Shown here piece after piece: positions 12,499 to 21,033 of a DNA stretch of 23,513 nt. This stretch comes from a virus: positions 1-23,513 of IMG/VR virus record IMGVR_UViG_3300029319_000526; one strand, written 5' to 3'. The translations under genes were made by a program, and so were the position numbers. Each line of letters begins with the position of its first letter. The first letter of the stretch is position 1. The notes below the pieces were generated by a model that was not told the DNA's origin, did not search any database, and was given only the letters and a program-made list of their open reading frames with translations.

Positions 12499-14660
12499 CA
12501 GATTACTGGGATAGGTGGCCTTTCATCCACAGTAGTGATGTCATCTAATTGCAGAGTGGCATCGGGATCGTCCGCAGCAGCATAGATGGTGTCGTTGAAC
12601 TGCACAGCAACAACAGCAAACGTTCCATCACCATTGTCCGCAACAGAAAGGCAGCGGAACTTCTGTTCTTTCGCATCATCTGTGCTGATTGAATACACCG
12701 CATGATCTAGCGGTTGCGAACTAAATGCGGTGCTTACTGTGACCGTGGTGCCGCTGGTATTACCAGTGTCAATCGCTTTGCTTTCAACCGTTCCATCACG
12801 CAGCACGCACGTCAGCGTTGGGTTGGTGCCACTAGGCAAAGTGATGGATTGATCCGCGACAATCGTGGTTGTCGTAGAACTGCTGATACGTCCAGACAAA
12901 CGCGTTGCAGCACGCAGCTCATCTTGAATCGCAAAGACCTGTCCAGGGAAAACCAACGCTCCATCAAGACCAACTGCAAAGGTAACCGTGTTGGCGTCCA
13001 GCTCTTCTGACTTCATCATCCAACGCCCCATGCGTTGCGCTTGCGTTTTAGATGTACAGCCAAAAGCCAAAATCTCTTTTACTTGATAGCCGTATTTTGA
13101 GATCAAGTCTGCATCTTCAATGCAGATGACGTTGGGCTTGTAAAAGTTGTCTGGATCGCTGTAGCGGATTCTGATGCTGGTGCTACGTGTCTTGAGCGAT
13201 GATCCGCTGTAGTTGAACACGCCGCCGATAACGTTGGAGTTAGAAAAAATGTGAACCGCAGAAACAGGATCAGTCGTGCCGTCATCTTTCCTAAGATTTC
13301 CGTGATCTGCTGTGACCTGAATCGTATTTGACTGCCAGTACATCATGCCCCTGAAGATGCTGGCAAAGTCCTGCAGCACGGTGAACGCTTCAGCCTGCGA
13401 TGAAACCTGAACGTTGCAAGCAAAGCGCGGCTCTTTAGTATTATCGTCCAAAGTTATTAACTCGTTTGCATACTGGCAAAGAGGATACAAATCAACCCAG
13501 CTCAGATTTGTTTCGTCAATGAAGTGACCCGCTCCGTATCGTTTGTTCGTAAGCAAGTCGTAAAAAATGCACACCGGGCATGTTGTCCATTTTTCCCTTG
13601 CGGAAAGCTTGCCGTTGAAAGACTGAGGAAAAGTCAAACTTCCAACGGCTTTTGGACCGTCAAGTTCCCCGTCATTTACAACCGCGTTTTTAGGGATTTT
13701 CACTTTTCTGCCGCGTACCAGATAAGCCCTAGTTGGCAGATTTTGGAACTCCTCTGTTGAGATGTTCATGCCTACCGTTGCTGCGTAGGGATACGCTGTC
13801 CGGATCCTTTGGTTTTCAGTGACGGCAGTCCACAGCAGTTGATTTCTGCGGCCATTTTTTAACGGCGTACGCTTATCGACTTCTTCAAACTCGTCAAACG
13901 TTGCGCGGAAAATCTGCCTGTCAAGCTCGCCAGCACTTTGCTGCGTATCAGTGCTTTGTTGACTGTGCGGTATGTTGCCTTCAAAGTCTTTGCCAGGATA
14001 TTTGCGAACTTGAATTGTCCAAGGTGCTTCGCCTTCTAGTTCAATGCCGCTTATTTTGTACTGATAGCCAGTCGTGCTAATGCCCTCAATGTAGAAGAGG
14101 TTGCCTTTGCCGTCTGTTTTAAAGTCTTCGCCGATCTTTCTAACGTCGGCCTTTTTGATGCTCTTGTATACGCCACTTTTGTCTGCAATTCTTACATCAA
14201 AGAAAATCACAGCATCAAACTGCTGACCCTTAACAAGCCCTTCTTGCGCTGTAGAGAACAATGCTGGCACCGTAAACAGCAGATCAACGTTGTCAACGTC
14301 AGCGTCTGTTACCTGATAAATTGCCGAGCCTGCGCCATAGTTTCTTGACTTAACTATGTCTAAGTCCTCGCCAGTGTCTTTGTCCTTCCTGTTGTTTTCC
14401 TCGTACTCTGAGCCGACTTCACCAGGGCCATCTTTTGTGACGCTTGTCTTTCCCTTGGTGTTCGGCAACCACGCTTGCTCCCGAGTTCCAGGATTGAAGT
14501 CATAGGTGATGTTGTTTGGATCGTAGTTGTTTTGCCCTGTCACTGATTTCAGAGGTGTTTCATCTAAGAAGACACCTTTGCGCCTACCCTCAATGCCATC
14601 AATCGGCCCTTCACAAAGGAGATCAAGAATCTTGATTACAGAGGTTGAATTAAGTCCCAT
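12498..14660 (-). CDS. J: tail tip protein J, N-terminal half (hub)
   Basis: A 720-residue protein. The start (STSVIKILDLLCEGPIDGIE, then GVFLDETPL) is the hallmark opening of lambda J-type host-specificity proteins. The middle holds hub-like segments (GEAPWTIQVRKYPG, WTCPVCIFYDLLTNKRYGAG, FTVLQDFASIFRGMMYWQSN) and a phage-tail-3-like region (IRYSDPDNFYKPNVICIEDA). J forms the central baseplate hub and carries the receptor-binding parts. This product stops at LDDITTVDERPPIPVI, exactly at the linker that in normal J leads to the fibronectin domains; those are in the next gene. It starts two bases after gene I. Confidence 0.88.
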   Translation of the reverse strand: MGLNSTSVIKILDLLCEGPIDGIEGRRKGVFLDETPLKSVTGQNNYDPNNITYDFNPGTREQAWLPNTKGKTSVTKDGPGEVGSEYEENNRKDKDTGEDLDIVKSRNYGAGSAIYQVTDADVDNVDLLFTVPALFSTAQEGLVKGQQFDAVIFFDVRIADKSGVYKSIKKADVRKIGEDFKTDGKGNLFYIEGISTTGYQYKISGIELEGEAPWTIQVRKYPGKDFEGNIPHSQQSTDTQQSAGELDRQIFRATFDEFEEVDKRTPLKNGRRNQLLWTAVTENQRIRTAYPYAATVGMNISTEEFQNLPTRAYLVRGRKVKIPKNAVVNDGELDGPKAVGSLTFPQSFNGKLSAREKWTTCPVCIFYDLLTNKRYGAGHFIDETNLSWVDLYPLCQYANELITLDDNTKEPRFACNVQVSSQAEAFTVLQDFASIFRGMMYWQSNTIQVTADHGNLRKDDGTTDPVSAVHIFSNSNVIGGVFNYSGSSLKTRSTSIRIRYSDPDNFYKPNVICIEDADLISKYGYQVKEILAFGCTSKTQAQRMGRWMMKSEELDANTVTFAVGLDGALVFPGQVFAIQDELRAATRLSGRISSSTTTTIVADQSITLPSGTNPTLTCVLRDGTVESKAIDTGNTSGTTVTVSTAFSSQPLDHAVYSISTDDAKEQKFRCLSVADNGDGTFAVVAVQFNDTIYAAADDPDATLQLDDITTVDERPPIPVI

Positions 14661-14662
14661 AC

Positions 14663-15988
14663 CTATGTCTCCGAAAGGTTTTGAGTTTTGTTTTCGCTGT
14701 CTTGGATAAAGTGCTCGTAGCCAACGCCTCTGATCACGAGTTGACCGCTAGTGTCGGCGTCGGTGTCAACGATTCTAAAACCAAGTCTGACAGTCGTATT
14801 GTTATCCTCTAGGCCGCTAACTGCATATGTAATCGCGTGTGCAAACTTGAAACTGTCCGTTTGCTTTAGCAGCCCTTGCACCGTCCCGCGAACAGTGGCA
14901 AACAACTGATCTCCACCCGTATAATCATCTTTCTGAATTGTCATTTCATAGGTGACAAAAGCTGGAACGTTTTGACCGCCAACAATGTTAAACAGGCCGT
15001 TGTTAATCTCCAGCAGTATTTGAAAGTTTTCCTGATTGTCTTCGTCAGAATCAAACTCTTTCAAGCCACTGACGCTTTGCTTGCTTGTCTCGTCAAAGCT
15101 GATGACAGCATCCGGCTTTTTCTTCTTTGCCTCAGAGCCTGATTCTTCTGCAAGTCTCACTTGCTCATTGCTCCAAGTTCTTGTTCTAAGGCCGTTCAAA
15201 GATTTGAATTTGTTGCCGGGCTTTTCTCCATTGACCCTTACTGAACTGCCGCCGGTAATGCCAAAAAACTCACCTGTCGGGTTGCTGTCATCTGCCACCT
15301 GCACACGAGAAGAAAGCAAATGGCTGCCGATCAACAGTTTGCCGTAAACGAGAGGCACTGTTGCTCCAACGCCCACAGTATTTGCAGGGCCAGCAAAAGC
15401 GTATGACTGTTGCCCTGATGTGGCGCGGGAAACACCTTGTGGGCCTGAAGCGTTTGTGTTTTGCCCTGGTGCGGTTCTGTTGTTAAGGGTTGGGATTATG
15501 GGCTGTGGGGCAAGCATTTGCGAAATGCCGCCGAGCACAAGGCTTGCGCCGACTGCGCTAATTGCCGTCCCTACCGCAGCAGCATTGAGGACAGCAATAG
15601 TTGAAACCCCAACGGCTGCTTGCCCTGCCCCAAACAAACCTACTGTTCCAAAAAGTCCAGCGCCCGGAAAAAGGAACGAAGCAGCAATAAGGCCAACACC
15701 TGCAAGTATCTGGCCTGCACTGCCACCACTACCTGCGATCACAGGTGTCAGCACCAGATCATTCTTGCCTAATGGCAACTGCAGATCTTCGTACCCCAGA
15801 AACGTTCCAGCCTGCACCAACGTATAACCAACGCCATGCTGGTGCGCTTCTGTCAACTCCTTCTGCAGTGCAGGGTGATTGATGCACAGCAGCTTGATCG
15901 CCTCCGCAGGAGAGCGAAGGTTGAAGTAAACATGCTCTGAGCCGTAACGATCGCCCAGGTCATCCAGCAGTCTTACGGTCTGCTGCAT
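14663..15988 (-). CDS. I: tail assembly protein I with long C-terminal extension
   Basis: Start chosen at the ATG at 15988, because MQQTVRLLDDLGDRYG aligns best with the opening of the I family (LxGxLxxxFG...SPAEAIKLL); ATG 16018 and GTG 16045 lie further into gene K. Residues ~1-85 form the ubiquitin-like start and ~88-165 a Gly/Ala-rich hydrophobic stretch (SAGQILAGVGLIAASFLFPG) as in lambda I. The segment VGATVPLVYGKLLIGSHLLS marks the usual end. Lambda I is 223 residues; this one is 441, with an extra ~200-residue charged, beta-rich domain (FQILLEINNGLFNIVGG, AFVTYEMTIQKDDYTGG). I acts in tail-tip assembly. It overlaps K by 29 bases; lambda K and I also overlap. Confidence 0.8.
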   Translation of the reverse strand: MQQTVRLLDDLGDRYGSEHVYFNLRSPAEAIKLLCINHPALQKELTEAHQHGVGYTLVQAGTFLGYEDLQLPLGKNDLVLTPVIAGSGGSAGQILAGVGLIAASFLFPGAGLFGTVGLFGAGQAAVGVSTIAVLNAAAVGTAISAVGASLVLGGISQMLAPQPIIPTLNNRTAPGQNTNASGPQGVSRATSGQQSYAFAGPANTVGVGATVPLVYGKLLIGSHLLSSRVQVADDSNPTGEFFGITGGSSVRVNGEKPGNKFKSLNGLRTRTWSNEQVRLAEESGSEAKKKKPDAVISFDETSKQSVSGLKEFDSDEDNQENFQILLEINNGLFNIVGGQNVPAFVTYEMTIQKDDYTGGDQLFATVRGTVQGLLKQTDSFKFAHAITYAVSGLEDNNTTVRLGFRIVDTDADTSGQLVIRGVGYEHFIQDSENKTQNLSET

Positions 15989-16352
15989 ACCGAAAGACTG
16001 CCGCAACTCTTGAAACATAGTATCGCCCAAATGGTTCCACCGCACTTAGTGAGTTCTGCCGTTGATGCAGGATCCGTTCGTCAGACAGCAAGATCGCGGC
16101 GTGCATTGGCGTTGCAGTTCCAAGGCGCATGATCAATACATCACCTGGTTTCCTGCTGATGTACTCAACTTGCCGGAAACCATGTACTGGCATCTGCTCT
16201 AAAAAGATACTGCTGCACGTCTCCAAGTCATCAGGGCGCTCAAAATCAGGCAGCTCAACCCCCTGCAACTTGAACCAGTCACGCATCAAAGTAAAACAAT
16301 CAAATTTGCCATACTCCCAGTCCCTGCCGATTAAGGCGCAATAGTTGACCAT
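15960..16352 (-). CDS. K: tail tip NlpC/P60 peptidase (C-terminal half of K)
   Basis: About 130 residues from the ATG at 16352; a GTG at 16382 is possible. The catalytic Cys is in YGKFDCFTLMRDW (Cys19 from this start), the His in TPMHAAILLSD (His84), and KPGDVLIMRL is the strand between them, the standard NlpC/P60 layout. In lambda, K has a JAB domain followed by NlpC/P60 in one chain and sits in the tail tip, where the peptidase may open peptidoglycan during DNA entry. Here the two domains are encoded by separate genes overlapping by 22 bases. The gene also overlaps the start of I. Confidence 0.85.
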   Translation of the reverse strand: MVNYCALIGRDWEYGKFDCFTLMRDWFKLQGVELPDFERPDDLETCSSIFLEQMPVHGFRQVEYISRKPGDVLIMRLGTATPMHAAILLSDERILHQRQNSLSAVEPFGRYYVSRVAAVFRYAADRKTAG

Positions 16353-16639
16353 TGTTTGTTTGGAAGGCTCCAAATATGCCACGGAACTTTCGTTCCAATG
16401 CAGGCACGCCTGTCAGCTTCACTTGCTTCACCCCCGTTTGGGTGTGAATGCACAATGGCTTCTACTGTTCCAAAAAATGCCGCCATTGCATAATCCCGTG
16501 GATCAATCGCAAAATCAGCGCAGGGATTGTCTGCAACGTTCCGACAGGGCCAGTATTTGCCATCAACAACAACGCCACAGGCTTCTTTTGGAGCGCACCT
16601 TAATGCGTGCTGCTCTGCATCAGATCTGAAGTCTTGCAC
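16331..16639 (-). CDS. K: tail tip JAB/MPN metalloprotease-like protein (N-terminal half of K)
   Basis: The GTG at 16639 has GGAGG eight bases upstream and gives the usual family opening (QDFRSDAEQHALRCAPKEAC), so it was preferred over an ATG at 16672. The product is 102 residues. The JAMM zinc site is complete: Glu19 (PKEACGVVV), His65 and His67 in VHSHPNGGEA, and Ser73/Asp76 in SEAD. YWPCRNVADNP is also a signature of lambda K-type JAB domains. It is predicted to be part of the tail tip with the NlpC/P60 protein encoded next. It overlaps L by 20 bases. Confidence 0.83.
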   Translation of the reverse strand: MQDFRSDAEQHALRCAPKEACGVVVDGKYWPCRNVADNPCADFAIDPRDYAMAAFFGTVEAIVHSHPNGGEASEADRRACIGTKVPWHIWSLPNKQWSTIAP

Positions 16640-17477
16640 CTGGGAAGCCTCCAAACGGCAAGAGATTTCCATCTGGACCGATGCCACATTCGTCGCCCTT
16701 TGGGAACCTGAGTTCACAGGCTCTTAGATTCTTGGCACATTGATCGCCTGCCTCGTTTGTTGCTTCATTGTTTAGATCAAAATACCCACCGCTTTTCGGA
16801 ACGTATCCGCACTCAGTGCCCTTGTAAATCCACGGGCAGTGCTCAACAACTTGTCTCGCAGGCAAACGCAGATTCGTCAGATCAAGCTTGCCAACCAGTT
16901 CAAACTCAACAACCTGAAGGTTTTCAGTTGCTACGCGGTCGATGTACCACGATTCATAGCCACCGTTGAACACTGCCGTTGGATCTGCTGTTGGATTCAG
17001 ACCCTCCCCTGAAAACAATGAATCGCCTGATTGCGTGATCAGCTGATCGTCAGTTTGAGTAACAAAAAACAGAGTTGGAAAGTTGGCACTGTCTAGAAAC
17101 TTTTTGCAGGTACGAATGCGCCTAACTTCTGCCTGCAATGGGTTGTAAGCATTGAGCAATGCAGTGATGGTTCCATAGTTGACGTTTGGATCAGTGCCAC
17201 TTGTAGAGATCGCGCTTACATTACTGATCTTCATGCTAGGGCGCGGCAACGTGCCCTTTGTTGTTACCTCAAATCCGTCAACTTCAATCGGAACTGCCGC
17301 GTAAACTAGATCATCGAAAATAATTGAATCTTGAGTTTGATTTGTCCCTGCGTGGAAGTAATAGACCTGATCGACGCCATTTACTGCAGCGGTTAAGTGC
17401 AGTTGAAACAGTTCAATAATCGCTGACGGTTCAAGGGAATGAAGCTCCCTTTCAACCTTGTTGGGCGTGGTCGTCAT
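16620..17477 (-). CDS. L: minor tail protein L, iron-sulphur type
   Basis: A 285-residue protein matching lambda L. The N-terminal part (ELFQLHLTAAVNG, YYFHAGTNQ, VPIEVDGFEVTTKG, LPRPSMKISN) is the typical start. The C-terminal domain holds four cysteines, 214 and 223 (EHCPWIYKGTECGY) and 247 and 254 (DQCAKNLRACELRF). Their spacing is like that of the lambda L residues that bind a [4Fe-4S] cluster. L joins the tube to the tip complex. Somewhat longer than lambda L (232). Two further cysteines (124, 264) are not part of the conserved set. It overlaps M by four bases (ATGA). Confidence 0.9.
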   Translation of the reverse strand: MTTTPNKVERELHSLEPSAIIELFQLHLTAAVNGVDQVYYFHAGTNQTQDSIIFDDLVYAAVPIEVDGFEVTTKGTLPRPSMKISNVSAISTSGTDPNVNYGTITALLNAYNPLQAEVRRIRTCKKFLDSANFPTLFFVTQTDDQLITQSGDSLFSGEGLNPTADPTAVFNGGYESWYIDRVATENLQVVEFELVGKLDLTNLRLPARQVVEHCPWIYKGTECGYVPKSGGYFDLNNEATNEAGDQCAKNLRACELRFPKGDECGIGPDGNLLPFGGFPGARLQI

Positions 17478-17812
17478 GGCTCAAACACTTGCTCAAACGT
17501 TGCTTGGATCGTCGCACGATTTAAATATGGAATCGACTTGCTCCACTGACGGCAGATGAATTTGCTGCTGCTACTTTCGCCAGGTGGCGTGAAGTCAAAG
17601 TTTTCCGTTCCACCGCGTGCATCTAAGAACGTCTCAATCGTGTCTGCATCCGTTTCCGACACCTCAAACGTCAAGCTGTAGGACTTTGGGTTTTGATTGA
17701 TGCCAAACGTGCTGCGCTGGCTATACCCTGAGCCAAACTGAGCGATATTTACGTTTGGGGCACTGGTCTTTTGCAGACCATACGTTGGGTTGATAGAGGG
17801 GAAAGTAGCCAT
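17474..17812 (-). CDS. M: minor tail protein M
   Basis: 112 residues, close to lambda M (109). The features are the ones expected: FPSINPTYGLQKTSAPNV, then AQFGSGYSQRS, ETFLDARGGTENFDFTPPG, FICRQWSK and the ending RATIQATFEQVFE. M is a small beta-sandwich protein in the tail tip, needed with H, L and others to start tube polymerisation. The start overlaps the tape-measure stop (TGATG) and the stop overlaps L (ATGA), as expected in this operon. Confidence 0.9.
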   Translation of the reverse strand: MATFPSINPTYGLQKTSAPNVNIAQFGSGYSQRSTFGINQNPKSYSLTFEVSETDADTIETFLDARGGTENFDFTPPGESSSSKFICRQWSKSIPYLNRATIQATFEQVFEP

Positions 17813-20016
17813 CAGCTCAGAAGTCCTCCAGGGCGTTTTTGCTTGATCAGCTCAGCTTGCACGGCCGCCCCAATCGCTTGCCCAAGTGCTTTGCCTTGTT
17901 GCCCATCACCCTGCACGTTAGAGCCTGAAGCGTCAACGTTCACCACGACGTTAGAGCTGCCAATTGCATGATTAGGGACGATCGTGCCTGCTGTTTTCGG
18001 TACGAATAACTCAGGCCCACGTTCGCCGACGATTGAGGCACGGCCCACAGGTGGACGACCACCATCCGCAAATGTAGGCAGTGCAGAAAACAAAGAGCTG
18101 CCTGGGAATATGGCGTTCAATGCTGTATTGACCCCAAGACGCAGAAGCTGCCGACCAATGTCGTTCAACATGTTGCCCAGTGCCTGCGTGGCGTTTTGAG
18201 CGTCGAGAATTGAATCAACGATGCCATCGCTGATTGTTTGCCCAACAGACTGATACAGCTTTTCTAATTCTGTAACTTCTTTCTTGATCTCCTTCTCTTT
18301 TTTCTCTCGATCATCAGCGAGATCAACGAGCGTCTGAGTCATCTGAACAATGCCGAACGTATGTTTTATCTGATCGATAAGGTCATTTGTGATGTCGTCC
18401 CCAACTAAAGCGCGGTTGCTTTCTGCTTTTTCTATAAGCAGCTGGAACTGCAACATTGTTCGCTCTTGATCTGTCCTCGCTGCCCCGAGGACTGCCTGAT
18501 CCTTCATGGCTGCCAGCTGAGCCAATGCTGATTTCTGAGCAGCATCACGGAGCTTTGCAAACTCCTCCTCTCGCTTCAGCCTCTCCGCTTCAGCTTTTTC
18601 TCGATTATCAGAAACCGTTGGCGGTGGCTTTATCGGCACCATGTTCGCGTCGTATTCAATCCCGGCGATGGTGAACGTTTGGGACAGCACGTCCCGGCGA
18701 GCTTTAAGCCTGTCGATCTGATCAGCGGCCTCTTTGATTCGATCTCGGAGGTTGGCCGCCTCGCCTGCTTGGCCCCGGAAAAACGCTTGCTCCTCAATGG
18801 TTTGCAAAGCGCCTTCCATCTCTTTCAATTTGCCGGTGGCGTCCTCAATGCCATCTTCTAAATCGTTGATGCTGGTTGACTTGATGAGATTCTCGAACTC
18901 CCGCTGTTTTCGGATCGCATCCTCAACAGCTAGGGCAAAGCCAGCAACCGCAGCAGCAACCAGTGCAAACTTGCCCAGTGTCGCAAGCCCGGCAACGATG
19001 CTCGCGGAAGTCAGTTTGATCCCCAGCAGATTGGCGGCAGCCGATGCAGTGCCAAGCGCGCCGGCCAAACCAATCGCCCCGGCGATCGCAAACTGAAACA
19101 ACCCCGGCAACCTGCCAACAGCGTCGACCAAGACAGATGCGATGCCAACAAAACCCTCGGCAGCAGGCAGTAGTTGGCGGCCGATTGAAACGCTCAGCTC
19201 ATCTGTTGCGTTTCTTAACGCCTTGAACCGCGCCGTAGGCGACTCTTTTAGCAGCTCTTGAATTTTGTCTTTGTTTTTTTCAAACCCTCGAGCCAGCGCG
19301 TTGATAAGGATGTCGGACGTAATCTTGCCCTCGCTGCCTAGCTGCTTCAGCTCGCCAACGGTGACACGCATCTCGTCAGCAACGAGCGTAAGGATCCCTG
19401 GGATCTGCTCAGAAATGCTTCTGAACTCATCGCCTTGCAAGCGCCCAGAGCCGAGGGCTTGGCTCAGCTGCAAAAATGCTGCAGACGCAGCTTGAGAAGA
19501 AGTTCCGCTTGCAAGCGCAACAGCGTTAAATCCTTGAAAAACTGTCTGAATCTCAGACAGCGATTTCCCGAGCGGCCGCAAACGCGCAAATATGTCGGCG
19601 AAAGCTGAAGACGATTCGCCCAGCGATAAGTTGAACGTCTCTGCGTTTCTTTTTACTAAACGCTGGACTTGACCGAACTCTCCGTACTCGCGTGACAGCA
19701 GCTCGAGGCGAACCTGCGTTTGTTCGAATGAAGCTGCTTGATCAATGAAGTTTTTTGTAGTCGCTCCTGCTCCAAGGGCGACGGCAGCACCGCCAAGCGT
19801 GCCCATCCTTTTGCTCAACTTGTCAGCTGCATGTTGCGCTCGCTGAAAGCCTTTACTGAAGCTGTCCCCTATTTTCCGAGCTTCATTCTGCAGCCGAACA
19901 GCTTGGTTCTGAACTCGAATGACAGCCCGCTGCAGGCGAGTGCTGTCGCGGTTGATTTTCCTCAGCTTGCCGCTGAGTTGGTCTTCAAGCTTTAGAACTA
20001 GCTGGACAGATTCCAT
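17812..20016 (-). CDS. tape measure protein
   Basis: 734 residues. Residues 1-60 are a charged coiled coil. Residues ~90-285 form the conserved tape-measure N-terminal domain (SFEQTQVRLELLSREYG, SSQAASAAFLQLSQALGSG, LQGDEFRSISEQIPGIL, ITSDILINALARGF). Residues ~305-365 are strongly hydrophobic (FQFAIAGAIGLAGAL, LGKFALVAAAVAGFALAV) and can enter the host membrane. A long helical, charged region follows. The end has the motif FADGGRPPVGRASIVGERGP-ELFVP seen in many tape-measure proteins, then Gly-rich residues. The length implies a tail of roughly 110 nm at 0.15 nm per residue, an inference. It is preceded by G/GT, which act as its chaperones. Confidence 0.93.
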   Translation of the reverse strand: MESVQLVLKLEDQLSGKLRKINRDSTRLQRAVIRVQNQAVRLQNEARKIGDSFSKGFQRAQHAADKLSKRMGTLGGAAVALGAGATTKNFIDQAASFEQTQVRLELLSREYGEFGQVQRLVKRNAETFNLSLGESSSAFADIFARLRPLGKSLSEIQTVFQGFNAVALASGTSSQAASAAFLQLSQALGSGRLQGDEFRSISEQIPGILTLVADEMRVTVGELKQLGSEGKITSDILINALARGFEKNKDKIQELLKESPTARFKALRNATDELSVSIGRQLLPAAEGFVGIASVLVDAVGRLPGLFQFAIAGAIGLAGALGTASAAANLLGIKLTSASIVAGLATLGKFALVAAAVAGFALAVEDAIRKQREFENLIKSTSINDLEDGIEDATGKLKEMEGALQTIEEQAFFRGQAGEAANLRDRIKEAADQIDRLKARRDVLSQTFTIAGIEYDANMVPIKPPPTVSDNREKAEAERLKREEEFAKLRDAAQKSALAQLAAMKDQAVLGAARTDQERTMLQFQLLIEKAESNRALVGDDITNDLIDQIKHTFGIVQMTQTLVDLADDREKKEKEIKKEVTELEKLYQSVGQTISDGIVDSILDAQNATQALGNMLNDIGRQLLRLGVNTALNAIFPGSSLFSALPTFADGGRPPVGRASIVGERGPELFVPKTAGTIVPNHAIGSSNVVVNVDASGSNVQGDGQQGKALGQAIGAAVQAELIKQKRPGGLLS

Positions 20017-20040
20017 CAGCCGCCGACCAATGGACTAATA

Positions 20041-20223
20041 CTACCGACGCCTCTGTTTTGCGCGCTGCATGGCCTTCTCCTCCATCTCAACTTTCAACTC
20101 ATAGAAAGCGGCAAAATGCACTAGCTCTGCATCAGTAAGCTCTGTGCGGAGCCTGCTGACCGTCATGCCCAGCTCGCAGGCCAAGTGGAACTCGAAAAAT
20201 ACCCACTTGTCCTGCTTTAGTCT
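20041..20223 (-). CDS. T: tail assembly chaperone T segment, made by -1 frameshift as GT
   Basis: This frame has no start of its own in a sensible place; it is reached from gene G by slipping back one base at the run of seven A (minus strand, 20229-20223). The added 60 residues begin RLKQDKWVFFEFHLACELG and contain MTVSRLRTELTDAELVHFAA and FYELKVEMEE, the typical T domain (xELGxTVxxL...LTxxEL...AFYEL). It ends at a TAG at 20043-20041. The full GT product would be 177 residues. In lambda and many siphophages G and GT load onto the tape measure during assembly; T also contacts the tube subunit. The next gene, the tape measure, starts 24 bases later. Confidence 0.85.
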   Translation of the reverse strand, partial: RLKQDKWVFFEFHLACELGMTVSRLRTELTDAELVHFAAFYELKVEMEEKAMQRAKQRRR

Positions 20224-20573
20224 TTTTTTGCCTCCTCCAAGTCAGCGGTTTCGCCGAGACCAAACAGAAACAGTTCGATCTCATTCAGAATCGACTCAGG
20301 CAGCTGGCGTTGAAGCTTGACAGCGTCAGCAGCAGCAAACGCCTTCGTGCCGTCCTCCAACTCAGCAATTTGGCAAAGCATGTTGGTGCTGATGTCTAGC
20401 GCTTCATCAGTGCCAGCCAACTGCTGAGCTTTTTTACGGTCTGCCCGTGTGATGGGCTTGAAATACAAATCGACGATTTTCTCGCCTTCTGCGTTCTTCA
20501 GTTCAAACTTGCGACGCTGGTTGAGGTCAAACGCCCCAACCAGCAGATCAACGGTGCGAGTTTGAGAAGGCAT
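20217..20573 (-). CDS. G: tail assembly chaperone G
   Basis: 118 residues, mostly helical: VDLYFKPITRADRKKAQQLA, an ALDISTNMLCQIAELEDGTK stretch, and an acidic end ETADLEEAKKD. This matches G-type tail assembly chaperones located between the tail tube and tape-measure genes. The gene stops just after a slippery A-run, and the -1 frame goes on into a good T domain, so most ribosomes would make G and a fraction GT. The ATG has no obvious Shine-Dalgarno; 38 bases separate it from the tail tube gene. Confidence 0.85.
   Translation of the reverse strand: MPSQTRTVDLLVGAFDLNQRRKFELKNAEGEKIVDLYFKPITRADRKKAQQLAGTDEALDISTNMLCQIAELEDGTKAFAAADAVKLQRQLPESILNEIELFLFGLGETADLEEAKKD
20223..20229 (-). promoter_or_regulatory. 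programmed -1 ribosomal frameshift site, A AAA AAA
   Basis: On the minus strand the G frame reads GCA AAA AAA GAC TAA. The seven A form an X XXY YYZ slippery heptamer in the correct phase, with the stop codon six bases later. Directly upstream is GGAGGAGG (20231-20238), a Shine-Dalgarno-like sequence that may pause the ribosome, although it is closer to the slip site than in dnaX. The position matches the conserved G/GT frameshift of siphophages. Confidence 0.87.
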
Positions 20574-20611
20574 TTAAGCAATACATTTATCGCTCAAACT
20601 ATAGCCCGGTA

Positions 20612-21031
20612 TCAAGCGTTCGAATTTATCGCGCCGCTTGTTTGGAAGCTAGCGCTAACAATTACAAGCTCACCAACAGTCGAAGAAATCTCTGCTTCAG
20701 TAATGATGCCCGCAAAAGTAAATGAGTCCGCATCGTTAGTATTGCCAGCTCGGAACAGCTCAAATGATGCGTCTACAGCGTCAGCTGTCTTCAACACGTC
20801 GTCGAAGAAGGTTTTTTGAGTAGCTTCACCCTCGTTGAAAACCAACTCGATAGTGCCAGAGCCGCTAATCAAGCTGCCAACAAATGAACGGAAGGTGTCA
20901 CCGTGATCGGTAACGTCCAGCGTTTCCTTTGTAATGTTCAGGCTCCAGCTACGTGTGCCGACAACAACAGCAAGAGAGCCGCTGCCAGTCTCAAATTCGA
21001 CTGAGCCTTCTTCTCCGCGAAGGATAGCCAT
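20612..21031 (-). CDS. major tail tube protein
   Basis: 139 residues, beta-rich. Typical features are AILRGEEGSVEF at the start, WSLNITKETLDVTDHGDT, then SFVGSLISGSGTIELVF, and FTFAGIITEAEISS with a final strand SASFQTSGAI. The 'KETLDVTDHGD...G..SGSGTIEL' pattern is common in lambda V-like tube proteins of siphophages. It polymerises as stacked hexamers around the tape measure. Position between tail terminator and G is as in lambda. No Ig-like extension is present. Confidence 0.85.
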   Translation of the reverse strand: MAILRGEEGSVEFETGSGSLAVVVGTRSWSLNITKETLDVTDHGDTFRSFVGSLISGSGTIELVFNEGEATQKTFFDDVLKTADAVDASFELFRAGNTNDADSFTFAGIITEAEISSTVGELVIVSASFQTSGAINSNA

Positions 21032-21033
21032 GG

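Noticed and set aside
12498-12500. Stop-codon read-through joining the two J halves
   Set aside because: The downstream gene is in another frame, and no slippery heptamer is seen before the stop, so re-initiation explains it better.
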